NCBI RefSeq assembly: GCF_900129465.1 | Contig: NZ_FSRA01000002.1 | Location: forward strand, 1,240,001-1,304,000 | Direction of reading: 5' to 3' | DNA: 64,000 bases | Source of the DNA: Chitinophaga niabensis | GTDB taxonomy: Bacteria; Bacteroidota; Bacteroidia; Chitinophagales; Chitinophagaceae | Part shown: in pieces, positions 17,125 to 29,400 of the stretch | How the letters are laid out: every line of letters begins with the position of its first letter | Numbering within the stretch: position 1 is the first letter of the stretch | Position numbers and translations under genes: made by a program | Notes under the pieces: generated by a model | Told to the model about the DNA's origin: nothing | Database searches by the model: none | What the model saw: only the letters and a program-made list of their open reading frames with translations

Positions 17125-19692
17125 TCAGAGAAAATGGGGCAAAGCCTGTTTGAAAGAAGTGCTTTCCCGGATAGATTCAATTTTCTGCAATGCGTCCTTC
17201 TTCTGCTTGTCCATTTGAAGGTGTTGGTATATTCGGTTAAGTACGCCGTAATTCAGGAGTGAGAAAATTTTGAAGTCAAGTTTCTGGGCCATGTCCATGG
17301 CAGATTCGGCAGCGCGGATGGCTTTGTTGAAATCACTCTCCCTGTAATAGATGCCGGCTGCGATGATCTTTTGCAATGTTTCCAGGTGGCGGCCATTGAA
17401 GAAATCCGTATTATATTGTTTCAATATCCTTTCCACATGGGTATTGATCCTTTTAGCAGAAGTGATGTCTCCTGTATCCAGGTGGGCCTGTGCTTTCCAG
17501 CATAACATCATCAGGCGGAAAGGATCCGTTCTGTTGAAGAGGATGGAAGGATGTTCTTTAAACAAACGTTGCGTGAAGTTCAGCAACTGCTGAGGATCTC
17601 CCAGTAGCAGGAAGATGAAACAGATAGCACGGTACACCGCTTCTTCGCTAACTGTAAAAGGCTGCTTTTCCGGGAAACTCCAGCATTGTGCATAATGATA
17701 GATCTTTTCCCTGGCTGCTTCATTCATGATCCCGAACTTCAGGTATTCATAAATAAAGAGGAAGGCCTCATAAGGATTGATCCACATGGCCATAACGGTT
17801 TCATCTGCCATGCAGAGCTTTTTAATGCTCGCCAGTTCTACTTCACATTGTTCCGCATCCAGTTGCATTAAGGCCATTACAAAGAGGTTGCAGCGGATCT
17901 TCAGTTTGTCTTCCGGAGATTCAGCCATTCCCAGCAGGGTATTCAGCATCTTCCGTTTTTTGAAATGGATGAAATCGTCGCTGATGAAATTGCTGATGGG
18001 GTTCTTGCGGAAATAACCGGGAGGGAATATCCTCGAGAGCTGCGGTTGATGATTCCCTTCCTGCTGATAATGTAATACAACATATTCCAGCAGATGTGCT
18101 TTCCCCACAGTGTTGAGCGGCTGCTGGAATATGTATTGAATACCCTTCACCTGGTCGTTGGTGATGGCATAACGCAGTAACCATTTCAACACAGAGATCC
18201 GGAAAGGCGATTGCGGAAAATAATTTATCACCGTTTGCACCAGTTCTTCTGATAGTTCAGATCCGTGCTGTTGAATGAAATGCATAGCGGTAAAATATTC
18301 CAGCAGGAAATTATGGGCAAAGCGGACTTTTACATTGAACATGATCTCCTGGCTGAGATTTTCTTCTACCAGTATATTATCTGCAAGTAGTTCCTTGTAA
18401 GCGGGGAACAGGTCCGCATTTTGATTAAGCAATTTGCTTTTATCGGTGTAAAGGCCATCCCTGCCCATGTCCAGCAGCAACAGCAGTTTTTCGATGATCT
18501 TTATTTTAAAAGTGTTGTTGGGAGAATTAAAAACACGGTTGAGGATAAACTTAGAAATGATCTCGTAGAGGCTCAGGTTTTCATCTACAAACGACTGGTC
18601 AGGCGTACTGCTGAGCTGGCAGAACAATTGCAGGTAATATGGATGCCGCAGTTTTTGCAGGAAACTTTCCGAAAACAATCTTACCGTGGCAGGTTCATAC
18701 TCACAATTATAAAGTACGGATTTTACCTCCTGTTCTGTTAGCAACGGAATATTCGTATTGGTTTCTTCATCCATTTCAGGCCCCAGGTACCAATAGCGGC
18801 GGAATGCAGGATATTGGGTGGATTGCTGGAATACATCTCCCCATGTGCCGGACCGGATGGAGAGGATCACTTTCACCCAGGGATGCTGGTCATTAGAGTA
18901 CACAAAATCTTCCAGTTTGTTGTACAGCATCTTCAATTTATCGGCGCCCATGGCCAATTCATCGAAGCCGTCTATGATCAGCACCAGCCTGCCGCCTTTT
19001 TCATGTGTATTGGTGCTGAAATACTCCCGGAAGTTTTCACCATTACCAAGGTTTAGCTGGTTATCCAGCCAGGCGGATAGGGAAAAACCTTTTACCAGCA
19101 GGCTTCCGGCGGCATGTGCGTTGATGAACCAGCAGATATCCTGCTGGTATACAGGGTCCCTTCCAAACCAGAAATGCTCTGCTGCATGAACAAGCGCCAT
19201 TGATTTACCCCAGCCTGCCGGTGCAATGAACACGGTGGCGGCATAGTCACTTTCCAGGAAGCGTTCAATATGAGAAAGGCAATACTGGCGGGGAACCGTA
19301 TGATCAAAGGGAACGCCGCAACGGTTCTTGAGCGTAAGCAGCGTATAATGAGAAATGGCTGCGGCGCGTTTCTTTACATCGGCCCACCTGGAATGGTCTG
19401 TTTGTGCGGAGGGCCGCAGTGTTTTTTTATAATAATGTGCCTGAAAGTCTTCCCAATCTTTGAACCGGCAATATTGCGCGAGCGTGTTCAATGTATAGCG
19501 TGAGAAGCTATGTTGTGTAACCGCAAAACCGAATACCCTTTTGAGGGTAGTCTCACTAACAAGTTTGCCTGTTTGATTTAGGATGGCCTGCGCAAGGTGT
19601 TTGCATTGATTTGGTTGTAAGTTGTCTACCCCAAATTGCCGCAAGACCTCATTTTGTAACGTAATGATAAAATCGTAGGACAGGTCGATCAT
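17125..19692 (-). CDS. STAND (NACHT-like) ATPase with N-terminal HTH-like region
   Basis: 855 residues from the ATG at 19692; an upstream in-frame start would add 16 unlikely residues. Residues ~1-90 contain a pattern I associate with small Bacteroidota HTH modules: ILNQTGKLVSETTLKRVFGF followed by FSRYTLNTLAQYCRFKDWEDF. The ATPase core has Walker A in FIAPAGWGKSMALVHAAEHF (about residues 157-176) and Walker B in GRLVLIIDGFDEL, followed by sensor-like RSGTWGDVF. The C-terminal ~400 residues are alpha-helical with weak TPR-like periodicity (...MNEAAREKIYHYAQCWSFPEKQ..., ...ESDFNKAIRAAESAMDMAQKL). This is typical STAND architecture: effector or DNA binding, NTPase switch, helical sensor. It diverges from the giant adhesin operon. 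A regulatory or defence role is inferred. Confidence 0.75.
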   Translation of the reverse strand: MIDLSYDFIITLQNEVLRQFGVDNLQPNQCKHLAQAILNQTGKLVSETTLKRVFGFAVTQHSFSRYTLNTLAQYCRFKDWEDFQAHYYKKTLRPSAQTDHSRWADVKKRAAAISHYTLLTLKNRCGVPFDHTVPRQYCLSHIERFLESDYAATVFIAPAGWGKSMALVHAAEHFWFGRDPVYQQDICWFINAHAAGSLLVKGFSLSAWLDNQLNLGNGENFREYFSTNTHEKGGRLVLIIDGFDELAMGADKLKMLYNKLEDFVYSNDQHPWVKVILSIRSGTWGDVFQQSTQYPAFRRYWYLGPEMDEETNTNIPLLTEQEVKSVLYNCEYEPATVRLFSESFLQKLRHPYYLQLFCQLSSTPDQSFVDENLSLYEIISKFILNRVFNSPNNTFKIKIIEKLLLLLDMGRDGLYTDKSKLLNQNADLFPAYKELLADNILVEENLSQEIMFNVKVRFAHNFLLEYFTAMHFIQQHGSELSEELVQTVINYFPQSPFRISVLKWLLRYAITNDQVKGIQYIFQQPLNTVGKAHLLEYVVLHYQQEGNHQPQLSRIFPPGYFRKNPISNFISDDFIHFKKRKMLNTLLGMAESPEDKLKIRCNLFVMALMQLDAEQCEVELASIKKLCMADETVMAMWINPYEAFLFIYEYLKFGIMNEAAREKIYHYAQCWSFPEKQPFTVSEEAVYRAICFIFLLLGDPQQLLNFTQRLFKEHPSILFNRTDPFRLMMLCWKAQAHLDTGDITSAKRINTHVERILKQYNTDFFNGRHLETLQKIIAAGIYYRESDFNKAIRAAESAMDMAQKLDFKIFSLLNYGVLNRIYQHLQMDKQKKDALQKIESIRESTSFKQALPHFL

Positions 19693-20429
19693 AAGGGAAC
19701 AATTAATGGAACAAAAAGAATGAATTTGGATCGGGTACAATCGGGTAGATACGTAGAAAAATGAACATGTGGATTTAGGTTTTTAAAAATGGATAAACTG
19801 AATAGACTGCATTCTAATGAACGTTGATGTATTTGCGTTTAAAAATCAGTGACTTATAGTAATAAATTGCGGCATAATTTTTTTATATTTTTTTCTTCGT
19901 TATGAGTTAGGGAGAAAAACGTCATTCATTTATGTAGGATACCTAACTGCGTTCCCGGGAGTGAACTACTGGTGGTTTTTCATAAGGTTTTGACCCACTA
20001 ATGACAGTAGACGCTAATTTCCACTATTAATAATCTTGTTCGTGTTCAATACACACATTGAACACGTTTTGTTTTGATTTTTTTAAAAATGAACAAAATG
20101 AACAGAATTGATTCATTTGAACAGAGTGGCTTTTCTGTGTTTGAATGAATAAGAATGGTACATCGTTTCCCCAATAACACCCATTAATTTCGTGCTATCG
20201 TGAATGTATTTCTGTACCAATAACCAAAACTATATCCTATCAAAAATGAAATGAACGGCCCCTGAGAAACTGTGAATGCTTTCAATCTAAATGATAGGCC
20301 TTAAAGAAACCATATCCTGCTTCATATGCAGGTCAATGCTTCTATTCATATAATTCAAAACTGCGATAGAAATATTTATAATAACCCAAACCCTTGTATA
20401 TGAGGTTAAATGTTACTCCATGCAGCGTT
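19693..20429. other. Long divergent intergenic region with TGAACA motif cluster
   Basis: About 740 bp, the longest gene-free stretch in the window, lies between the STAND ATPase and the adhesin. TGAACA occurs on the plus strand at 19762, 20059, 20090, 20099 and 20118, and inverted as TGTTCA at 20043. A perfect hairpin lies at 20041-20066. A smaller hairpin CCTGC/GCAGG lies at 20316-20332. No open frame of credible length or RNA gene is visible. It probably holds both promoters and a long 5' leader for the adhesin. Confidence 0.6.
20041..20074 (+). promoter_or_regulatory. Perfect inverted repeat followed by T-rich tract, possible terminator or operator
   Basis: CGTGTTCAAT at 20041-20050 and ATTGAACACG at 20057-20066 are exact reverse complements around a 6-nt loop, followed by TTTTGTTTTG. 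The shape fits a Rho-independent terminator or attenuator in the adhesin leader. The arms contain the TGTTCA/TGAACA motif repeated nearby, so a protein-binding operator is an equal possibility. Confidence 0.6.
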
Positions 20430-23400
20430 ATGCGCAAACTTATTGTCTTTACCGCAATCTGGCTCCTTTCCTGGCCTGTTGCAAATGCGTATGCTGCAAA
20501 TACTGCTCCCCTTTCTCATATGCAATATTGGTGGTCCCCCACTACTGAAATTTCTGCTGTTACAACAGCAGAAAATTGGTATGGCCAATCACCATTATTA
20601 CATAAACAGGAAAATGGATTTTTAACGCCTGCGGATATACGCAGTTTTTTTGCTGCAGGGCCTATTTCGAGCCCGGGCATCAGCGATCAGGATATTCTCA
20701 ACCCCCTCCTCTGTTTAGGCTGTACTATCACGCAGCAAGGGCAATCCCATGACGGCAGCATTAATACGGCTTCGCATATTACTATTGGTATAGGCCTTGC
20801 TACACGTGCGGGTCAGCGGATCATTTTCCCCGGTACCTATGAGAATGGGGATAGTGTGGTATTGGATTTTGAAGTGCCCGGTGCTTTAAGTGCATCCGTT
20901 CTAAGCTCAATAAGATTGCAGGCTTTTAATGGCGGGTCCCTGGTAACCACTGTCAACATCAGTGACCTGGGAACCTTGCGTGTTTTAGGTACAGGCATTG
21001 GTACATCCGGAAAGATGCGGGCTGTAATGCCTATCGGCGGTACATTTGACAGGGTGGAAGTGACCATCGGTTCACTGGCAGGTTTGTTGAATGAGTTATA
21101 TATATATGAAGTGACTGCTGTTGTGCCGGTAACTGTTTCTCCTTCTGCCAACCCCATTATTTCTCCAGCAGGGCAATCTGCTGTATTAACGGCATCGCAC
21201 AGGCTGGGTGCTGCAACATTCCGTTGGTATGATGTTCCCAGTGGCGGTACCCCCTTATATACCGGTAATATTTTCACAACGCCGGTGCTTTTCCGCGGTG
21301 TGAAACAATATTATGTGGAAGCCACTACTACAGCAGATGGCAAAACCAGTTTCATCAGAACCGCCGCGAACGTAGATGTGGGAGGCGGCCCCGGTTTGTT
21401 GTGGACATTTGGTGATGAACAGCAAAGCCCCCGGAATTCCGGTGTTTGTGCGTTGTGTATCGTTACCGATCCGCAGAATGCCATAGACGCAGATACTACT
21501 ACCTCTTCCATGTTATCTATGCCTGTAGGGCTTGCCAGCTCTGTTGGCCAGCTGATCAGGTTCCCCGGTATTTACCAGTCGGGCGACAGTATTGTGCTGG
21601 ACCTTGAACTTCCCGGTCAGTTATACACCAAACAATTATTATCCGGTATCAGTATACAACCATACAACGGCGCAAGTGCTGCCGGTCCTGCTATTGCGCT
21701 GGACAATGATCTCGTTCGTTTACAGGTGTTAGGTATTGGTGTTGGCGGAACATCCAAGTTCCGTGTAGTAGTTCCTTCCTCCGTTACTTTCGATGGCGTG
21801 CAGGTGAACCTCAATGCACTGTTTGCAGAACTGGGTTTCCTGCGTGTATATGAAGCTGCTGCTATGATACCTGTAGCCGTAACGCCTTCACCTGCGGTTA
21901 CACCTTATAATACATCTGTTAACCTGAATGCAGCTATCCGTTCTGCGGGTGCTACATTTAACTGGTATACACAACCAACAGGTGGTAGTGCTGTTGCTAC
22001 CGGCGCCAGTTTCCCAACGCCGGCACTTACACGCAGCACTACTTATTATGTAGAAGCCGCTACTCCGGATGGCTTAACGAGCTTCAAACGTACTGTTGTA
22101 CCTGTAAGAGTGGGTGGCAGCGATGGTCCATTATGGAGCCATGGGGATACACAGGAGAGCCCTAAGCTCAGTGGTGTCTGTGTTGGCTGTAGTGTACAGA
22201 ACCCATTGCTGGCAGTGGATGGAGATACCACTACTGCTGCTACGGTGAACATTCCTTTGGGCGTGTTAAGTTCAGCAGGGCAATTGATCCGTTTCCCTGG
22301 TAATTACCAGGCAGGGGATAGTATTATCCTCGACCTTGGTATACCCGCGGGCCAGCTTTTATCTGCACAATTACTTTCCGGCATCCGCATTGAAACATTC
22401 AATGGTGCTACTTCTAATAATGATGCGGCTGCATTCAGTACTGCTTTGGGCAATGCACAATTACTGGGCATCCCCGTTGGCAGTACCGGTAAGTTCAAGG
22501 TAGCATTACCAGCTACGGCTGCATTTGATGCAGTACAGGTTTCGCTTGCACCAGTTGTGGGCGGCCTGGGCAATCTGCAGATCTATGAAGCTACTGCAAT
22601 GGTACCTGTAACAGTTAACCCTGCCACACAAACCATACCTTATGGTACCAGTGCTACTATCAATGGAGCTAACCGTTTACCTTCTGCAACATTAAACTGG
22701 TATACAACGCCAACGGGCGGTACTGCTGTATTCAGCGGTCCATCGTTCGTTACCCCCAACCTTACGCGGCAGACTAAATATTATGTAGAAGCTGCCACAC
22801 CCGATGGCAAAACAAGTTACGTTCGCTCACTGGCCACTGTTAATGTAGGTGGTGGCGCAGGGCCATTATGGACGTATGGGGACAGAGAGGAGAGCCCATT
22901 GATCACCGGCGTTTGTCTTGGCTGTAATGTTCAGGACCCTGCAAACGCAGTGGATGGTAATCCGAATACTTCCTCCCTGCTCAATATGACTGTAGGTGCA
23001 TTGGGCGGTGTTTCCCAACTCATCCATTTCCCTGGTACTTACCAGGCAGGAGACAGTATAGCACTGGACCTTGAAGTGCCCAACCAATTGTTTAACGCAC
23101 AGCTGCTGGCCGGTATCAATGTGCAAACCTATAATGGCAGTACCCCTAATGCAGATGCCATTACCCTGGACAATAATGCTGTTCGTTTACAGGCATTAGG
23201 CCTGGGAGTGGGCACAACCGGTAAATTCCGTATCACTATTCCTGTCAACAATACGTTTGATGGCGTAAAGATAGGTACCACGGCAGCGCTTGCCGGTTTA
23301 GGTAATTTGCGTGTATACGAAGCAGTTGCCTTTATGCCTGTAAATATTACACCTCCTGCTCCGGTAATTCCATCCGGTACTACTGCTACCATGACGGCAA

Positions 23401-26400
23401 GTGTAAGAGCACCGGGTGCAACTTATACCTGGTATGAAAGTCCGACAGGAGGTACTGCTGTAGGTACAACAGCCAGCTTTACCACACCCACATTAACCCG
23501 CAGTAAAAAATACTATGCAGAAGCTGCAACACCGGATGGTAAAACCAGCTTCGTGCGTACAGCTGCTCCTGTTACTGTAAGTGGCGGCCCTGGTCCATTG
23601 TGGACGTATGCAGACCAACAAACAAGCCCCATCATTGGTGGCATTTGCCTTGGTTGCAGCGTACAAAATCCCAACCTTGCTGTAGATGGTGATACCACTA
23701 CCGCTTCCCAGGAAATGATCACAGTGGGTGTTGCCGGTTCCGTAGGGCAGCTCTTGAAATTCCCTGGTACTTACCAGGCGGGAGACAGCATTTCCTTTAC
23801 ATTGGGCGTACCCAATCAAATGCTGAGTGCACAACTGCTTTCCGGCATCAGGGTACAGACCTTTAATGGCACTACGCCTAATAATGATGCGATCACGCTG
23901 GATAATGACCTGATCAACCTGCAGGCCCTGGGTCTTGATCCAACCGGCAGCGTAGGAAAATTCCGTGTAACCATCCCTGTTAACAGCGGATTTGATGGGG
24001 CACAGGTAGATCTTACCGGGCTTGTTTCAGGATTAACCAATCTGAATATTTATGAAGCAGCGGCCTTTATACCGGTAACGGTTACACCGCCGCCGCCTGT
24101 TGTTGTGCCATTTGGCAACGATACAACGCTTACTGCTTCCATTCGCCTGCCAGGTGCTACTTTCAGCTGGTACGATACGCCAACAGGTGGTACACCACTG
24201 GCTACAGGTGCTACATTTAATACGCCTGTCCTTATAGGAGACAGAACATTCTATGTTGAAGCTTCCACACCGGATGGCCTGAAGAGTTATATCCGTACTG
24301 CCGTTCCTGTTACCGTGAGAGTTGGGCCTGGTAGTCCTGATCTCTCATGCGGCAGAGGTATTACTCAAACAAATGGCACAGTAGGTTTGCTTTGCTTACT
24401 CTGTGCTGTGAATACACCGGAACTGGCTGTGGATGATAATCCACAAACATCATCCAGGCTGCATGTGCCGGTTGGCCTGTTAGGCGGTGTGCAACAAACT
24501 CTCACCTTTGGCCATGAAAGTTCAGTAGGGGATAGTTTACGTATAGTGGTAGGATCTACCACAGGCCTGCTCAATCTCGCATTGTTGGGGAATGTTACTA
24601 TCCGGCCACGTAATAATGGCGTTGAAAATGCGGCAGATGTAAGGCCTGTAAACAGTGGCCTGCTGAGCCTGCAATTACTGGATGGCGGCGCACGCCAGGT
24701 GATCTCATTTGTACCTTCACAGGTGTTTGATGAAGTAGAGTTCCGGATCACCGGTCTTGCTACTGCCGTTACGGAAGTGAACCTGTTCTACGTACAACAG
24801 ATCACGCCAATGGCTAAAGTGGTTTCGGATACCGTTAATGTTTGCAGTGGTCAAACGGCTACACTGAATGCAAACTTCCCGGCCGGCGCTACTTTCAACT
24901 GGTATGATGCACCTTCCGGCGGGAATTTATTATTCACCGGCGCAAGTTATACTACACCTGCCATTACAGCTGATGCTGTATATTATGTAGCCGCTGTTTC
25001 CGGTACAGGTTGTGCAAGTGAAACACGCAAACCTGTATTTGTAAAAGTTGGCCTGGCCAGTGTTGCTGTTACTGCTAACAATATTACAATTCCACAAGGC
25101 GGCACGGCTACCTTTAATGTAAATACGCCTAACCCTGCATATACTTACAACTGGTATAGTGTACCAACAGGCGGAACACCATTAGCTACAGGCCCAAGCT
25201 TCACCACACCGGCATTGAATGTTACCACTACTTATTATGTGGAAGCTACCACCAGCACAGGTTGTGCCAGTGCCCAAAGGATTCCGGTGATTGCTACCGT
25301 GCAGGTCGTGAATCCTGATATACCCTGCGATGCTGCTACTGCACAGGTAAGTAATGTAAATGGTATCTGCCTGGGATGTTATGTAGATAATCAAAGCTCT
25401 GCCGTTGATGCAAGCACCACTACCTTCTCTACTATCCATGTGATAGCAGGCTTGTTAGGTGGTTATGCACAGCAAACACTCATCTTCCCGAACCCAAGTG
25501 ACCTGGGAGACAGTGTGAGGCTGGTAATGTCCTTCCCTGCTTCACTGGCTGATGCTGCATTGCTGGGCAGTGTGCAGATTGCTACTTATAATGGCACGCA
25601 ATATAATAATGACAGGGCTAACCTTACAGGTGGTGGTTTGCTTAATCTGCAACTGTTACCTGGTAATCAAACCGCTATTGTAACCTTTGCGCCGGCTGCT
25701 GTCTTCGACAGGGTGGAAGTTCGTATGAATGCTGGTTTGGCCACAGCACTCAGTGCTGCTAATATTCATTTCGCGCAACGTTTCATTCCTGTTCCGGATG
25801 TAACACCGGATACGGTGAATACCTGTGTGGGCAGTACGGCAACGATTGCTGTGGCGCCAAGGACTAATACCATTTTCCGCTGGTATAGCCAGGCAACAGG
25901 CGGTACACCATTATTTACCGGTACTACCTTCCAGTCAGGCCCTGTATCTACAGATACAGCCTTCTATGTGGAAGCGGTGAAAGCATCTATCAACTGTCCG
26001 AATCCGATCAGGACAAAAGCCGTTGTTAAGATCACCGGTGCCCCTGCTGCCCCAACACTGGATAATACATCTGTAAACACCTGCGCAGGTACCACAGCTA
26101 CTATTAAGGCTACGGCTCCTGTGGGTGCTACCTTCCGCTGGTACGCGCAACAAACAGGAGGCACACCAATATTTACAGGCAATACATTTATAACACCTGC
26201 GCTGGATAGTTCTGTGATCTATTATGCAGAAACAATATCCAGTGGTGGTTGTGCAAGCGCTACCCGTACAGCGGTACAGGTAAATATTACAGCAAGGCCG
26301 GCCACTCCTGATATAACACCACCAAGCGCAGCTGTTTGTGCAGGCAGTGTTACCACACTTACTGCTACTTCCACTACACCGGGTGTTGTATTCAACTGGT

Positions 26401-29400
26401 ATTCCAGCGCAGCCATGGATAACCTGTTATTTACAGGGGCTTCCTTCACCACACCAGCCTTAACTGCTACCACTTCTTACTTTGTAGTGGCAGTGAACGG
26501 ACAGTGTGCAAGCGCTGCTGCGAAAATGGTGACAGTAACCGTGAATGCCGTTCCTGCCAAACCAACTGTTAGCATTAATCCTGCAAGCGGTTTGGTAGAG
26601 TATGGGCAAACAGCGGTATTGACTGCCAGCTCTGCTTCGCCAGGTGCAATAACCTATCGTTGGTTCCTGGATTCACTGGGCACTACGCCTATATTTACAG
26701 GAGCTGCATACACTACTCAGCCGTTAACTAATAACACCCGTTACTTTGTAGAAGCGGTGGGCGAAAGTGGTTGTGCAAGTATCGGCCGTACAGGCGTTAC
26801 GGTATTGGTGAACAGGAATTTCAACCCGGGTTGTGATTTCGCGAATTCACAGTCCCATACTACCAACGGGCTTTGTGTACTGTGTGCAGTGAATAATCCG
26901 GATAATTCCGTGGACAACGATACCACCAATGTTACGAATATCAGCATACCGGTAGGTGTGGGCGGCAATGTTTCTTACTTTATGAACTTCGGCAGCCTTG
27001 CATCTGCAGGGGATACTGTTAAAGTAAGATTGTCCTTCCCAACCGGCCTGGTGGACCTGAGCCTGCTTTCTAATATCACCATCACTTCTTATAATGGTAC
27101 TACTTCTAATAACGATACCAAGGCACTGGATGCAGCTGGCCTGAAACTGGTACTGCTTGGCGGTTCCGATCAACGCGCTGCATTGTTTGCACCAGGTGCT
27201 GCATATGACCGTATTGAAATAAGGATAACCGGTCTTGCTACCCTGCTGACCAGCGTGAACATTCAATACGCTAACCGTATCCTGGCTTCGCCAACGGTAA
27301 CGGTAGATAATACAACAGTATGTGCCGGTGCCCAGGCTACTTTAACAGCCACTGCGTCTGACAGTACTACAGTAAGATGGTACACCGTACCAACAGGCGG
27401 TACACCTGTATTCACAGGTAAAGTATTTACCACACCTGTGCTGAATGCTACCACCACTTACTATGCAGAAAGTTTCCGTGCATCTACTAATTGTGCTAAT
27501 CCGATCCGTACATCTGCTACCATACAGGTACTTACTGTACCACAGACCCCGCAGATCCTGTCAGGAGATACAGCGATCTGTGCCGGCAACAGTGCAATCC
27601 TGCGTGCCCGTGCAGTTGATCCAGCACATACTATCCGTTGGTTCCTCAGTTCAACAGGTGGTACGGCAGTTTCGCTGGATAGCCTGTTCGTAACAGGTGC
27701 GCTCACCACCACTACCGTATTCTATGCAGAAGCATATAATGGAAGTTGCGGTTCAGCAGTACGTGTACCTGTAACCGTTACAGTGGGCACGGCGCCAAAT
27801 GATCCTGTACTGGAATCCGGTAATCTCACCATCTGTTCCGGTACCAGCGCAACATTGCGTGTAACTTCAGCCACCACAGGGATCACCATCAACTGGTACA
27901 CTGTTCAATCTGGCGGTACACCGGTATCCACTGGTGCACAATTCACCACACCGGCATTGAGCACTACTACCATCTATTATGTGGAAGCTACCAGCACAGC
28001 CGGTGGTTGTGCAAATGGTGGCGGAAGGATACAGGCAGTAGTGAATGTGAATGCTACACCGGCAGTTCCGGTATTGGTGGATGCGGTTAGAATAACCTGC
28101 CGCAATCAGCCGGCTACGCTTTCCGTACAAAATCCTGTAGCAGGTATCACATATAACTGGTACAGTGCTGCAACAGGTGGTACCTTGTTATCTACCGGGG
28201 CTACTTATACAACAGGGCCATTAACCGATACCGCAACCTTCTTCGTGGAAGCAGTGGGTACCGGTAATTGTCCAAGTACCAGCCGCGCGGTTGCGAGTGT
28301 AAGTGTGGTATCCACATTGAACCCGCCAACTGTTGAATCTGCGAACGTTACTGTTTGCCGTGGTGCACAGGCTACCCTGAGGGTGCAAAATCCGCTGGGT
28401 GGTGTAACCTACAATTGGTACGATGCACCAGGTGGTAATAAACTGTTCACAGGAGCTGTGTTCTTAACAGGCGTACAGGTTACCGGCAGCAGTTACTATG
28501 TGGAAGCAGTAAGCAGTGGCGGATGTGCCAGTGCTACCATGACCCGTGTGGATGTTCAGGTAACTGATGCGCCAACCTTACCTGTAGTATTAGGTAATAC
28601 AACAGTTTGCCAGGGAGATGCTATCAGTCTTTCCATACAAAACCCGGCAGCCGGCCTTACTTATAGCTGGTATGATGCTGCAGCAGGTGGTAACAGGCTG
28701 GCACAGGGAACAACCTTTGCACCAACAGGTGTAACTTCTTCTGTGACCTATTATGTAGAAGCCTCCAGCGGCGTATGCAGCAGTGCAGGCAGAACACCTG
28801 TAACCATCACCGTGAATCCTGCGCCGCCAACTGTAACAGTTGATGCAACAGCGAAAACAGTTTGTATCGGCAACACGGCAGACCTGCATGTAGTGAATCC
28901 ACAACCGGGTCTTACTTACCGCTGGTATGATGCCGCAGTAGGTGGAACAATTGTTTCTTCTTCGCCAGACTTTATAACACCGGCACTCTCTGCCAATAAG
29001 GATTACTATGTGGCAGCTATCAATGGCAGCAACTGCGCCAGCGTTACCCGCACAAGAGTAAGTGTTACCGTAACGAATGGCCCCGCTGTTCCGGCAGCTC
29101 CGGCAGAAGTAACCGTTTGCCGCGGCAATCGCCCAACAGTGAGTGTGCAGAACGCGAACGCTAATCTGCAGTATCGTTGGTACGATGCGCCGATCGGAGG
29201 TACATTGCTCTTCACAGGCAATACTTACTCTACGGCAGATCCATTGAATGTAAAAGATACCGTGTACCTCGAAGCCAGCTTACCTGGTGGTACCTGCATC
29301 AGTAATGGACGTGCACAGGTAATATTAATTCCTGCAGATGCTCCGGGTAATCCTGTGCTGGTGAACAGTGGTGCAGTAACAGTTTGTACCGGTACAACGG

